Assembly: GCF_019823105.1 (NCBI RefSeq)
Contig: NZ_CP081958.1
Location: 1,364,001-1,428,000, forward strand
DNA from: Halobaculum magnesiiphilum
GTDB lineage: Archaea; Halobacteriota; Halobacteria; Halobacteriales; Haloferacaceae
Reading direction: 5' to 3'
DNA length: 64,000 bases
Shown: piece after piece, positions 48,646 to 57,275 of the stretch
Position numbering within the stretch: the first letter of the stretch is position 1
How the letters are laid out: each line of letters begins with the position of its first letter
The notes under the pieces: generated by a model
The model's input: the letters and a program-made list of their open reading frames with translations, nothing else
Database searches by the model: none
What the model was told of the DNA's origin: nothing
Translations under genes and position numbers: made by a program

Positions 48646-49920
48646 ATGACCGAGTCGCTGCTGTCGGCCGCCCGGCGGACGCCCCGGGAGACGTGGGTGG
48701 TCGTCGGCGCCGTCTCCGCCTCGCAGTACCTCAACCACGCGTATCTCGTGTTGTTCCCGCCGATCCTGGCGGTGCTGTCGGGCGAGTTCACCGTCGGGCT
48801 GGCGGCACTGGGCGTGGCGCTCGGCGTTCAGGGCGCGACGAACACGGCGTTCCAGCTCCCGTTCGGCCGGCTGGCGGACCGCCACGACCGGACGCTCGCG
48901 TTCGGGCTCTCGTCGGTCCTCGGCGCCGTCGGCGTGCTCGCGGCCGCCGCGGCGCCCACCTACGAGTGGCTGCTCGTCGCGCAGGCGGTCATCGGCGTCG
49001 GCGTCGCGGGCCACCACCCGGCACACTACCCGCTCATCTCCGATTCGACGCCCGACGACCTGATGGGCCGGGCGTACAGCCTCTACGGCTTCGGCGGGTC
49101 GGTCGGGTTCGCCACCCCGCCGGTGCTCATCGCGGGGATCGTCTCGGCGGGCTACTCCTGGCGGATCGGCGTCGGCATCATCGGCGTCGTCGGCCTCGTC
49201 GCCGCCGTCGCGCTCACCTGGCTGTTCGCCGTCCGCGTCGACGACGCGATCACCGCGCCGAACGCCGCGGAGGGCGATCCCGACGCCGCCGGTCGCGTCG
49301 GCCCCGGCGAGCGCGGCTCGTGGGTCGCACGGACGCGAGCGTACCTCCGCGAGCTCGCGGCCGCGCCGGGCGTGCTCGCGCTGGCGCTGTTGGCGCTCGT
49401 CACCTCCACCTCGGGGTGGGGATTCACCAGCTACATCGTCGTGTTCCTACAGGACGGCTACGAGCTGTCGCTGTCGCGGGCGAACCTCGCGCTCACCGGA
49501 TCGTACCTCGTCGGCGCCGTCGCGGTGTTCGTCGGCGGCGACCTCTCCGACCGGGTGAGCGCCGGGCCGGTGATGATCGCCAGCTTCGCCGCCGTCGCGG
49601 GACTCGTCGCCGTGCTCGCGCTGGGCGCCGTCGGTCCGCTGGCGGCCGTCGGGCTCGTGTTGCTCGTCGGCGGCGCGCGCTCGATCGCGGGGCCGGCGCG
49701 CTCGAAGCTCACCGACGCGTTCGCGCCCGACGGGACGACCGGCACCAGCTTCGCGATCACCACGATCGGCGTCATGCTCGGCAACGCCGTCGCGCCGCCG
49801 GCGTTCGGCTACCTCATCGAGACGGCCGGGCGCCGGGCGGCGTTTCTCGCGGTCGCCGGCGTCTCACTCCTCGCGGTCGTCCTCACCGTCGGCCTCATCG
49901 CCCGGTTCGGCGACACCTGA
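48646..49920 (+). CDS. major facilitator superfamily transporter
   Basis: A 424-residue MFS protein with 12 predicted helices and the between-helix motif GRLADRHDRTLAFGLS (motif A type, residues about 75-90). A long central loop separates the two halves (about 205-235). No substrate-specific motif is recognised; the family includes fosmidomycin-resistance-like and other exporters. ATG 48646 is preferred over GTG 48571 because it begins just before the first helix. The C-terminus overlaps the convergent gene by 57 bases. Confidence 0.88.
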   Translation: MTESLLSAARRTPRETWVVVGAVSASQYLNHAYLVLFPPILAVLSGEFTVGLAALGVALGVQGATNTAFQLPFGRLADRHDRTLAFGLSSVLGAVGVLAAAAAPTYEWLLVAQAVIGVGVAGHHPAHYPLISDSTPDDLMGRAYSLYGFGGSVGFATPPVLIAGIVSAGYSWRIGVGIIGVVGLVAAVALTWLFAVRVDDAITAPNAAEGDPDAAGRVGPGERGSWVARTRAYLRELAAAPGVLALALLALVTSTSGWGFTSYIVVFLQDGYELSLSRANLALTGSYLVGAVAVFVGGDLSDRVSAGPVMIASFAAVAGLVAVLALGAVGPLAAVGLVLLVGGARSIAGPARSKLTDAFAPDGTTGTSFAITTIGVMLGNAVAPPAFGYLIETAGRRAAFLAVAGVSLLAVVLTVGLIARFGDT

Positions 49921-50220
49921 GGCCGGGCGGTCGACGCCGTCGGCGTCGGTCGGGACCGAGTCCTCGGCCGCGTCGTCCCGGCGGTCGCCGGCGGCGGCCG
50001 CGGCGCGGCGCTCCTGCGCGACCGCGATGCGCTCGTGCGCGCGGACGAAGCGATACAGCAGCCACAGCAGCAGCGCGACCGAGGCGAAGTAGACGACCGC
50101 GAGGAACTGCGCCATGAACAGGATCGCGTAGAGGCTGACGAGGACGAACAGCACGACGACCGCGATCCCGGTTCGGGAATTGAGCGACTCTCGGAGGGAC
50201 GGCGGGGACTCGCTGGACAC
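49864..50220 (-). CDS. small membrane protein with acidic tail
   Basis: A 118-residue protein. Hydrophobic stretches at about 18-36 and 38-57 (IAVVVLFVLVSLYAILFMAQ, AVVYFASVALLLWLLYRFV) form two helices; the remainder is a charged, Ala/Asp/Glu-rich tail. GTG start. Its last 19 codons overlap the 3' end of the convergent transporter. No family is recognised. Confidence 0.6.
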   Translation of the reverse strand: MSSESPPSLRESLNSRTGIAVVVLFVLVSLYAILFMAQFLAVVYFASVALLLWLLYRFVRAHERIAVAQERRAAAAAGDRRDDAAEDSVPTDADGVDRPASGVAEPGDEADGEDDREE

Positions 50221-50583
50221 GGACCGCGATCCGCCCGGAGGGGTGATAAATCGGGGCGGTAGGAGCGTGAAGCCGCGGGTCCACAGATCACCAGCGGGTT
50301 TACCGCGAGCGAGGCCGGAGGCCGAGCGAGCGGCCTTTTGAGCATCATCAGAACCGCTCCGCGATTCTGATTAGCAGTCAGAGCGCGTCGCGCTCTGACA
50401 GCATCGACGGGTTTTGGCGGGGTTCGACGAGCGAGCGCGGCGAAGCCTCACGAGCGAGGAGAACCCCGTGAAAAGTGGTCGTTCGTGGGCGGCTCGGGCC
50501 ACGCGGCCTCACTCCGTTCGGCCGCGCACACCTCGCCGCCGGACCGCCGAGGTCTCGCTCGCTCCGCTCGCTTCGACCTCGCC
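50221..50583. other. intergenic region rich in inverted repeats
   Basis: 363 bases between two minus-strand genes. It contains two adjacent palindromic hairpins (50348-50370 and 50377-50399) and GCGAGCGAGGCCGGAGG-type segments reminiscent of the dispersed repeats elsewhere. No coding sequence is supported. Confidence 0.5.
50348..50399. repeat. paired palindromic hairpins
   Basis: 50348-50370 begins TCAGAA and ends TTCTGA around a CGCTCCGCG-type centre; 50377-50399 is a 23-bp palindrome with arms GTCAGAGCGCG and CGCGCTCTGAC around one base. The pair is 6 bases apart, 182 bases downstream of the aldehyde oxidoreductase stop, and could act as a transcription terminator or an intergenic repeat. 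Confidence 0.55.
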
Positions 50584-52512
50584 TCAGTCGTCAGCGGGCG
50601 CGACGCCCGAGTCGCCCGAGGAGACGCCGGTTCCCGGCCCGATGTCGATGTCGAGCTCGTCGAGCTTCTCGTCGGGGACGACGCCGTCGACCCAGCCGCG
50701 GACCTCGTAGTACTCCTCCTTCATCTCGGGGAGCTCGCAGTACTCGCCCTCGGAGGCACCCTGGCCGGGGATGCCGTCCGCGAGGAACCGGTCCGGCAGG
50801 GAGTCGTCGCTCCCGTCGAAGCCGGCGAGGTTGTTGTAGTAGCGCTCGAGCGTGTAGACGCGCTCGCCCGCCTCCAGCAGCTCGTCCTCTGACACGTCGC
50901 GGCCCGTCATGCCGTTGTACTGCATGACGTACTCCTCGATGCCCTCCGCGAACGCGTTGAACTTGCAGATGTCGAACGAGTCCGAGATGGCGTGCATGTC
51001 CTGGAACGTCGCGGTCAGCTCGCCCTTGCCCTCGTACTCGTAGGGATCGACCTTCTGGGGCAGGCCGAGGATCTCCGCCGACGGCGTGTACGCGCGCAGG
51101 TGGCACGCGCCGCGGTTGGAGGTCGCGTACGCGATGCCCATGCCCTTCATGCAGCGCGGGTCGTACGCCGGGATCGTCTGGCCCTTGACCGCCAGGGAGT
51201 TGTCGTGGGCGTCGAAGCGCTCGGCGATGCCGTTGGCGCCCTCCGCGAGCGCGTCCGCCAGCTCGCCGTCGCGGTTGGCGACGTCCTCGATGAGGTCGAT
51301 CATGCGCTCGGTGTCGCCCCAGTCGAGCTGCTCGTCGAGGCCGTCGAGTTTGCCCTCCTCGGACATCTCCATCGCCATCGCCATCATGTTCCCCATCTCG
51401 ATGGTGTCGACGCCCATGTCGTTGCACCGCTGGATCATGACGGCGATCTCGTCGCGCTCGGTGTGTCCGGAGTTCGGGCCCAGCGCGAACGCGGACTCGT
51501 ACTCGTACGACTCCGTGCGCACGTTCATCTCCTCGCCCTTGTGGAGCACGTCGACCTCGACCTCCTTCTTGCAGGCGACCGGGCAGGAGTGACACGTCGG
51601 CTCGTCGACGAGGATGTTCTCGCGGACGTTCTCCCCGGAGACGCGCTCGGCGTCGATGTCGTCGCCCTCGGCGTCGTGCATGGCGGCCGTGGAGGTGTAC
51701 TTCGCGTTCTTCGTGGGGAGCCCGTCCATCTCCTCGGTCGCGTTCATCAGGACGTTCGTGCCGTACAGCGAGAGGCCGCCCTCGTTGGGCGCGGTCACGT
51801 CGGACTCCTGGATGACCTGCATCGCCTGCTGGTACCCCTCCTGGAACGTCTCTGGCTCGGCCGGCTTGGGCATCCTCGTGCCCGATTTAACGACGACCGC
51901 CTTGAGGTTCTTCGAGCCCATCACCGCGCCGGTGCCGCCCCGGCCCGAGGCGCGGTCGTCCTCGTTGACGATGCAGGCGTACTTCACGCCGTTCTCGCCG
52001 GCGGGGCCGATCGCCATCACCGAGACGTTGCGGCCGACGGTGCCGTCGACCTCGTCGTCGAGCGTGTCGATGGTGTCGTGGACGCCGTACCCCGCGATGT
52101 GTCGCGCGTCGCGCAGCTCCACCTCGCCGTCCTCGACGACCGCGTACACCGGGTGGTCGCTCGCGCCGTCGAAGACGAGGCCGTCGAAGCCCGCCCACTT
52201 CAGGCGCGCGCCCGACCAGCCGCCGTGGTGGCTGTCGGTGACGGTCCCCGTCAGCGGGGACTTCGTCGTCACCGCGATCCGACCGCTCATCACGGTCTGC
52301 GTGCCCGTGAGCGGGCCGTTCATGAAGCACAGCCGGTTCTCCGGCCCCATCGGGTCCACGTCCGGCCCCGCATCGAAGACGTACTTCACGCCGAGCCCGC
52401 GCGCGCCGATGTACTTCCTCGCGTCCTCGTCGTCGACGCCCGCGTACGATACGTCACCGTCCGTGAGATCCACGTGGGCGACGTGGTCCCTGAATCCGCC
52501 GAGGTCTGTCAT
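50584..52512 (-). CDS. aldehyde ferredoxin oxidoreductase family protein
   Basis: A 642-residue tungsten/molybdenum-pterin enzyme. The N-terminal domain shows KYIGARGLGVKYVF, NRLCFMNGPLTGTQTVMSGR and GGWSGARLKWAGFDG (pterin binding). The [4Fe-4S] cysteines are in CHSCPVACKK, with the fourth in FDICKFN near the C-terminus. AOR enzymes oxidise aldehydes to carboxylates with ferredoxin as acceptor. TATA-like CCTAAACAAC is upstream (about 18-28 bases). A ferredoxin gene at 4447 and a MoaD-like gene at 46209 are conceivable partners but not adjacent. Confidence 0.93.
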   Translation of the reverse strand: MTDLGGFRDHVAHVDLTDGDVSYAGVDDEDARKYIGARGLGVKYVFDAGPDVDPMGPENRLCFMNGPLTGTQTVMSGRIAVTTKSPLTGTVTDSHHGGWSGARLKWAGFDGLVFDGASDHPVYAVVEDGEVELRDARHIAGYGVHDTIDTLDDEVDGTVGRNVSVMAIGPAGENGVKYACIVNEDDRASGRGGTGAVMGSKNLKAVVVKSGTRMPKPAEPETFQEGYQQAMQVIQESDVTAPNEGGLSLYGTNVLMNATEEMDGLPTKNAKYTSTAAMHDAEGDDIDAERVSGENVRENILVDEPTCHSCPVACKKEVEVDVLHKGEEMNVRTESYEYESAFALGPNSGHTERDEIAVMIQRCNDMGVDTIEMGNMMAMAMEMSEEGKLDGLDEQLDWGDTERMIDLIEDVANRDGELADALAEGANGIAERFDAHDNSLAVKGQTIPAYDPRCMKGMGIAYATSNRGACHLRAYTPSAEILGLPQKVDPYEYEGKGELTATFQDMHAISDSFDICKFNAFAEGIEEYVMQYNGMTGRDVSEDELLEAGERVYTLERYYNNLAGFDGSDDSLPDRFLADGIPGQGASEGEYCELPEMKEEYYEVRGWVDGVVPDEKLDELDIDIGPGTGVSSGDSGVAPADD

Positions 52513-52652
52513 GGTTAATCTACATTAGTTGTTTAGGTCCGAATTCTGTTAGCAGTTGCCACGGAGATGTAACCACATCCGGTTCCGCCATCGGGCCGCG
52601 GTCCGCGACGCGACGATCAAGACTTTTCCGACGCAGTCCCCGGATCGGATCG

Positions 52653-53075
52653 ATGGACGCCGACACGCGACGCCTCGCCATATTTGCCGCGGTGACGGTT
52701 CTCGTCGTTACCTCGTCGCTCGTGCCGGATCCGACGACGACCGATCGGGCGTCCCCGGCCGACGTGCTGCCGCCGGGGACCGACAAACTGCTGCACGGCG
52801 TCGGCTACGCCGCCGTCGCGTACACGCTGGGGCGGGCGCTTCCGGCCCCGCTCCGGCGCGGCGGGGAGGGGTCCCACCCCGACAAGAGCGGTCCGTCGAC
52901 CGTCATGCTGGTCGGCGTCGTCGCCGTCGCGACGGCGCTCGGCGCGGGCGTCGAGGTCGCCCAGGGCAGCGTCCCCGGGCGCGACCCGTCGCTGCTCGAC
53001 GGCGTCGCCAACGCGATCGGCGCCGTCGTCGGGGCGGCGTTGTGGCGTCGACGCGACCGCGACAGCGACGCGTAG
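52653..53075 (+). CDS. VanZ-like family membrane protein
   Basis: A 140-residue membrane protein of the VanZ-like group. GTDKLLHGVGYAAVAYTLG is the family's conserved helix start with the DKxxHxxxY pattern; TALGAGVEVAQGSVPGRDPSLLDGVANAIGAVVGAALW supplies the second signature. Four helices are predicted. The function is unclear in archaea, possibly envelope related. It is divergent from the oxidoreductase. Confidence 0.85.
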   Translation: MDADTRRLAIFAAVTVLVVTSSLVPDPTTTDRASPADVLPPGTDKLLHGVGYAAVAYTLGRALPAPLRRGGEGSHPDKSGPSTVMLVGVVAVATALGAGVEVAQGSVPGRDPSLLDGVANAIGAVVGAALWRRRDRDSDA

Positions 53076-53202
53076 CGACGACCCCCCGACCGCGACGGCG
53101 TCCCGTACCGACGACGACCGCGGCGGCGACCGCGAGGGGACGCTCGCGCGGCCCCGTCGCGTGAGCGAAGCGGTTTTCCGCGGGAGTCGCCCACTCCCGG
53201 TA

Positions 53203-54279
53203 ATGAGCCAGCCGAGCCCCGAGGTCTACGAGCGCGACCGCGGGATGGACGCCCACAACGCGGTCATGCGCGACATCCGGTCCGAGCGCGACGAGACGTA
53301 CGACGCCCACGAGCCCACCCGGGTGTGGCTCGACGAGGACAACACGCCCGACGGCGTCAAGACCAGCCTCACGATCATCCTCAACACCGGCGGCTGTCGG
53401 TGGGCCCGCGCGGGCGGCTGCACGATGTGCGGCTACGTCGCCGAGTCCGTCGAGGGCGGCAGCGTCTCCCACGAGGCGCTCATGGACCAGATCGACGTGT
53501 GTCTGGAGCATGAAGCCGAGAACGCCGACGAGCCCGCCGACCTGATCAAGATCTACACCTCCGGCTCCTTCCTCGACGAGCGCGAGGTGCCCGCCGAGAG
53601 CCGCCGGGCCGTCGCCGAGACGTTCGCCGACCGCGAGCGCATGGTCGTCGAGTCGCTCCCCGACTTCGTCTCCGCGGAGAAGCTCTCCGAGTTCACCGAC
53701 CGCGGCCTCGAAACCGACGTGGCGGTCGGGCTCGAAACCGCCACCGACCGCGTCCGCCACGACTGCGTGAACAAGTACTTCGCCTTCGCCGACTTCGAGG
53801 ACGCCTGCGCGGAGGCCGCCGAGGCGGAGGCGGGCGTGAAGGCGTACCTCCTGATGAAGCCGCCGTTCCTCTCGGAGTCCGAAGCCCTCGACGACATGGT
53901 CTCGTCGGTCGAACGCTGTGCCGCAGTCGACAACTGCCACACCGTCTCGATGAACCCCTGCAACGTCCAGCGGTACACGATGGTCGACGAGCTCCACTTC
54001 CGCGGGGGCTACCGCCCGCCGTGGCTGTGGTCGGTTGCGGCCGTACTGGAGCGCACCGTCGACGCCGACGCCATCGTCGTCTCGGACCCGGTCGGCGCCG
54101 GCTCCGACCGCGGCGCGCACAACTGCGGCGAGTGCGACGACCGCGTCCAGACCGCGATCAAGGACTTCGACCTCCGACAGGACCCGTCGGTGTTCGATCA
54201 GGTGTCCTGTGCGTGCGAGCGGACCTGGGAGCTGGTGCTGGAGGAGGAGGCGAGCTACGCCCAGCCGCTGGCGCGGTGA
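53203..54279 (+). CDS. archaeosine biosynthesis radical SAM protein (RaSEA)
   Basis: A 358-residue radical SAM enzyme. The cluster motif is GGCRWARAGGCTMCGY with C-x7-C-x2-C spacing; the later LIKIYTSGSFLD, KAYLLMKPPFLSESEAL and VSMNPCNVQRYTMVDELHFRGGYRPPWLWS are the RaSEA signatures, and GECDDRVQTAIKDFDL is near the end. RaSEA works with ArcS to convert preQ0-lysine tRNA to archaeosine (G+15). ArcS is not in the window. The start is ATG 53203, after CGGTTTTCCG. Confidence 0.92.
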   Translation: MSQPSPEVYERDRGMDAHNAVMRDIRSERDETYDAHEPTRVWLDEDNTPDGVKTSLTIILNTGGCRWARAGGCTMCGYVAESVEGGSVSHEALMDQIDVCLEHEAENADEPADLIKIYTSGSFLDEREVPAESRRAVAETFADRERMVVESLPDFVSAEKLSEFTDRGLETDVAVGLETATDRVRHDCVNKYFAFADFEDACAEAAEAEAGVKAYLLMKPPFLSESEALDDMVSSVERCAAVDNCHTVSMNPCNVQRYTMVDELHFRGGYRPPWLWSVAAVLERTVDADAIVVSDPVGAGSDRGAHNCGECDDRVQTAIKDFDLRQDPSVFDQVSCACERTWELVLEEEASYAQPLAR

Positions 54280-54429
54280 GGAGCCCCGCCGACCGGGCGG
54301 CGCCGACGAGGGGCGAAGGATCGATCCGATAGCCATTTCTGGTCAAAGAACGCCTCACACAGCTGTTTTCGACCGAAACGCGTCCGTCAGACGCCCGGCA
54401 TACAATTATGTATCTTGACAACGTATGAC

Positions 54430-54615
54430 ATGAATATGGAGACAGTCGACCGAGCGATCTTCACCTGTGACGACTGCGGCGCGTCGGCACCGTCGTTCGG
54501 GATCGAGTACGACAGCCTCGGCTACCCCGTGTGTCCGGGCTGTGAGACGGCGGCGGGACCGCTGGAACGTCGGCGTGTCGGCGGCGGCTCGGCCGCCACG
54601 GAGCCCGCGCAGTAG
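54430..54615 (+). CDS. 61-residue zinc-ribbon micro-protein
   Basis: A short protein with TCDDCGASAPSFGIEYDSLGYPVCPGCETAA, a four-Cys zinc ribbon, and a Gly/Arg tail. ATG 54430 or ATG 54436 may serve as start; the TATA-like ACAATTATG at 54402-54410 is about 25 bases away and predicts a leaderless transcript. Relatives are common in haloarchaea but uncharacterised. It lies alone between a radical SAM gene and a lipoprotein gene. Confidence 0.7.
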   Translation: MNMETVDRAIFTCDDCGASAPSFGIEYDSLGYPVCPGCETAAGPLERRRVGGGSAATEPAQ

Positions 54616-54740
54616 TCGGAGCGGCTCACCACGGCGGGACGGCGCCCGTGGCGGAAGGGATCGGCGATGGGCGGCGTCCGAGAACGGACCGTGGGTTGGC
54701 TGCGAGAGCGCGGGTTGGCTGCGAGAGACGACTCAGGCGT

Positions 54741-55040
54741 TCAGGTGTCCAAAGACACGTCGCTTCCCACGTCACCGGCTTCACAGGGGGAGCCGCTCCC
54801 GTCGGCGTCGGCCGTCCCGTCGGTCACCGTCACGTTCCGACGGTCGAACCGCGACTCGGTGAGGACGAACGGGTCGCCGGTCACGGACAGTCGCGAGTCG
54901 ACGAACTCGCCGTCGACGTAGTCCGCACGCAGCCCGTCGTCGCGCGGCCCGGGGTCGGTCACCGATCCGCAGCCGGCGAGACCGACGCCGGCCGAGACGG
55001 CGGCGAGTCGGCGGAGGAGGGTCCGTCGGTCGTCGTTCAC
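54741..55040 (-). CDS. small Tat-type lipoprotein
   Basis: A 99-residue exported protein. The N-terminus DRRTLLRRLAAVSAGVGLAGCG contains twin-Arg and a lipobox Cys at residue 24, then a short mature domain with DYVDGEFVDSRLSVTGDPFVLTESRFD and a second Cys near the C-terminus. The mature part is too short to classify. GTG start. It resembles a surface accessory protein. Nothing in the neighbourhood suggests a partner. Confidence 0.65.
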   Translation of the reverse strand: MNDDRRTLLRRLAAVSAGVGLAGCGSVTDPGPRDDGLRADYVDGEFVDSRLSVTGDPFVLTESRFDRRNVTVTDGTADADGSGSPCEAGDVGSDVSLDT

Positions 55041-55219
55041 GGGATATCACCGGACCCGTACTCGGATTGGTATACGGTCGTCAGCGAGGGTAAGCGACGG
55101 TTGACGGCCGCCGTCCGGGGAGGCGGTCCGCGGCACCGACGAACGCCGCCGTCGGGCGGTTCGATCGGCGGTACGGACAGCCTACCGAGCGACGCCGTCG
55201 GCGGTGGCGGTGGCGGTAG

Positions 55220-55897
55220 CTACCCCGAGAACGCGCGGAGCACGCCCTGCCCGTCGGTCCCGCCCACGTCGGGGAGCGTCGCGCGCTCGGGATGTGGCAT
55301 CATCACCGCGACCGTTTCGCGAGCGCCGAGCACCCCAGCGACGTTGGCGGTCGAGCCGTTCGGGTTCGCCGCGTCGGTGGCGACCCCGTCGGCGTCGCAG
55401 TAGCGGAAGAGCACGCGGTCCTCGTCCTCCAGCTCCGCCAGGCGGTCCTCGCGGATCTCGAAGCGCCCCTCGCCGTGGGCGATGGGCACCTCGATCACGT
55501 CGCCCTCGTCGTAGGCGGCCGTCCACGGCGTGTCCGCCCGCTCGACGCGCAGGTGGACGTGCTCACACTGGAACCGGGCCGAGCGGTTCGTCGTGAACGC
55601 GCCGTCGGTAAGCCCGGCCTCACAGCCGATCTGGGCGCCGTTGCAGACGCCGAGCACCGGAACGCCCTCCTCGGCGGCCTCGCGCACGTCGGCCATGATC
55701 GGCTGGCGCGCGGCCATCGCGCCGGCGCGGAGGTAGTCGCCGTAGGAGAAGCCGCCGGGGACGACGATCCCGTCGGCGTCGGCGGGGAGGCCGTCCTCGT
55801 GCCAGACGCGCTCGGCGTCGACGCCGAGGTGTGCGAGCGCGCGGACGGCGTCACGGTCGCAGTTCGAGCCGCCGAACTGGACGACTGCGACCGTCAT
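55220..55897 (-). CDS. purQ: phosphoribosylformylglycinamidine synthase subunit PurQ
   Basis: A 225-residue glutaminase subunit. The nucleophile Cys lies in VPVLGVCNGAQIG; the His/Glu partners are in VAVMMPHPERAT. It supplies ammonia for FGAR amidation in purine synthesis. It overlaps purS by 4 bases (ATGA), so the two are cotranscribed, and PurL (the large subunit) is not in the window. The C-terminus GTDGQGVLRAFSG is typical. Confidence 0.96.
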   Translation of the reverse strand: MTVAVVQFGGSNCDRDAVRALAHLGVDAERVWHEDGLPADADGIVVPGGFSYGDYLRAGAMAARQPIMADVREAAEEGVPVLGVCNGAQIGCEAGLTDGAFTTNRSARFQCEHVHLRVERADTPWTAAYDEGDVIEVPIAHGEGRFEIREDRLAELEDEDRVLFRYCDADGVATDAANPNGSTANVAGVLGARETVAVMMPHPERATLPDVGGTDGQGVLRAFSG

Positions 55898-56148
55898 TCG
55901 CGCTCCTCGACCGCCACCTCGTAGTCGTGGATGGTCGGGTTCGCGAGCAGCCGGTCGGCCATCTCGCCGGCGCGCTCGCCGGCCTCGTCGGCGTCGGCGG
56001 CCTCCAGGTCGATCTCGAAGCGGTCGGCCGAGCGCAGGTCCTCCAGCTCGAAGCCGAGCCGTTCCAGCGCACGTTGGGTCGTCTCGGCCTCCGGGTCGAG
56101 CACGCCGTGCTTCAGGCGGACCGTCACCGTGGCGGTGTAGCCGGTCAT
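55894..56148 (-). CDS. purS: phosphoribosylformylglycinamidine synthase subunit PurS
   Basis: An 84-residue PurS. TATVTVRLKHGVLDPEAETTQRALERLGF is the conserved start, then LRSADRFEIDLEAADADEAGERAGEMADRLLANPTIHDYEV. It bridges PurQ and PurL. ATG 56148 is used; an upstream Met at about 56169 is less likely. It is divergent from purU, with a 121-base shared region. Confidence 0.94.
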   Translation of the reverse strand: MTGYTATVTVRLKHGVLDPEAETTQRALERLGFELEDLRSADRFEIDLEAADADEAGERAGEMADRLLANPTIHDYEVAVEERE

Positions 56149-56269
56149 CGATCGACTCTGCGAGTTCATGCGCAAAATCCGTTTCGGGACCGATTCGATA
56201 TCCACGTTCGTGGATGGCAGTCGTCGCGCGGAGCGACACCGGTTTACTCGCGGGAGAGAAAACGTGGGT

Positions 56270-57196
56270 ATGGCCGCGGCCGACCGTCCGAATCCGAGGC
56301 GCTGGGACACCGAAATCGTCGTCGTCGGGGACGACGCGACCGGACTGGTCGCCCGTGTCACCTCGCTGTTGTTCGAGCGGGGATGCAACATCGAGGACCT
56401 CGACCAGGACGTGCGCGACGGCGTGTTCCGGATGCGCCTGCACGCCGACACCGACGGGATGGTGTGCAAGCCGGCGACGCTGGAGGAGGACCTCACCGAC
56501 CTGGGCGACGAACTCGGCGTCGACATCCGGGTGCGCCGCGCCGACGACGGCGCGGCCCGGAAGGCGGCGCTGCTGGTCACGAAGGAGGAGCACGCCCCCC
56601 GCGCCGTGCTGGAGGCGTGTGCCGACGGCACCCTCGACGCGGAGGTGCCGGTGATGATCGGCAACCACAGCACCCTCTCGCCGCTGGCCGACGAGTACGA
56701 GGTGCCGTTCGTCGACGTGGGCGACGCCGGCGGCTCCCACGACGAGCGCGAGCTGCTGCGCGTGCTCGACGAGTACGACGTGGACTGTCTGGTGCTCGCG
56801 CGGTTCATGCGCATCCTCTCGCCGGAGATCGTCTTCCGCTACGAGGGGCGCATCATCAACGTCCACCCCTCGTTGCTGCCGGCGTACCCCGGCGCGGAGG
56901 CGTACCGCCAGGCCGTCGAGGGCGGCGCGCGCGTCCACGGCGCCACCGCCCACTACGTGACGACCGACCTCGACCAGGGGCCGATCATCGCCCAGCGGTC
57001 GTTCCCGGTCGCCCCCGACGACGGCCCCGAGGACCTGAAGGAACAGGGGCAACCCCTGGAGGCGGAGGCGCTCGTGGCCGGCCTGCAGGCGCACCTCGAC
57101 GACGCGATCGTCGTGCGCCGCGGGCGCACGCACTTCCGCGAGGGCGTCGACCCGGACGCGTACGAGCTGGGCGGGGTCGCGGCGGGAGCTGACTGA
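56270..57196 (+). CDS. purU: formyltetrahydrofolate deformylase
   Basis: A 308-residue PurU. An N-terminal ACT domain (EIVVVGDDATGLVARVTSLLFERGCNIEDL) is followed by a formyltransferase-fold domain with MIGNHSTLSPLADEYEVPF, the catalytic segment INVHPSLLPAYPGAEAYRQA and TTDLDQGPIIAQ. It hydrolyses 10-formyl-THF to release formate for purine synthesis. The TATA-like GTTTACTCG (about 56242-56250) is 20-28 bases before ATG 56270, so the mRNA is leaderless. It is divergent from purSQ. Confidence 0.93.
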   Translation: MAAADRPNPRRWDTEIVVVGDDATGLVARVTSLLFERGCNIEDLDQDVRDGVFRMRLHADTDGMVCKPATLEEDLTDLGDELGVDIRVRRADDGAARKAALLVTKEEHAPRAVLEACADGTLDAEVPVMIGNHSTLSPLADEYEVPFVDVGDAGGSHDERELLRVLDEYDVDCLVLARFMRILSPEIVFRYEGRIINVHPSLLPAYPGAEAYRQAVEGGARVHGATAHYVTTDLDQGPIIAQRSFPVAPDDGPEDLKEQGQPLEAEALVAGLQAHLDDAIVVRRGRTHFREGVDPDAYELGGVAAGAD

Positions 57197-57275
57197 GACT
57201 CTGGATTCTCAAGGACGTTCGACCGTCGTCGACGGCAACGATGTCGACCGCGTCGGCAACAGCGTCGGCGACGAA

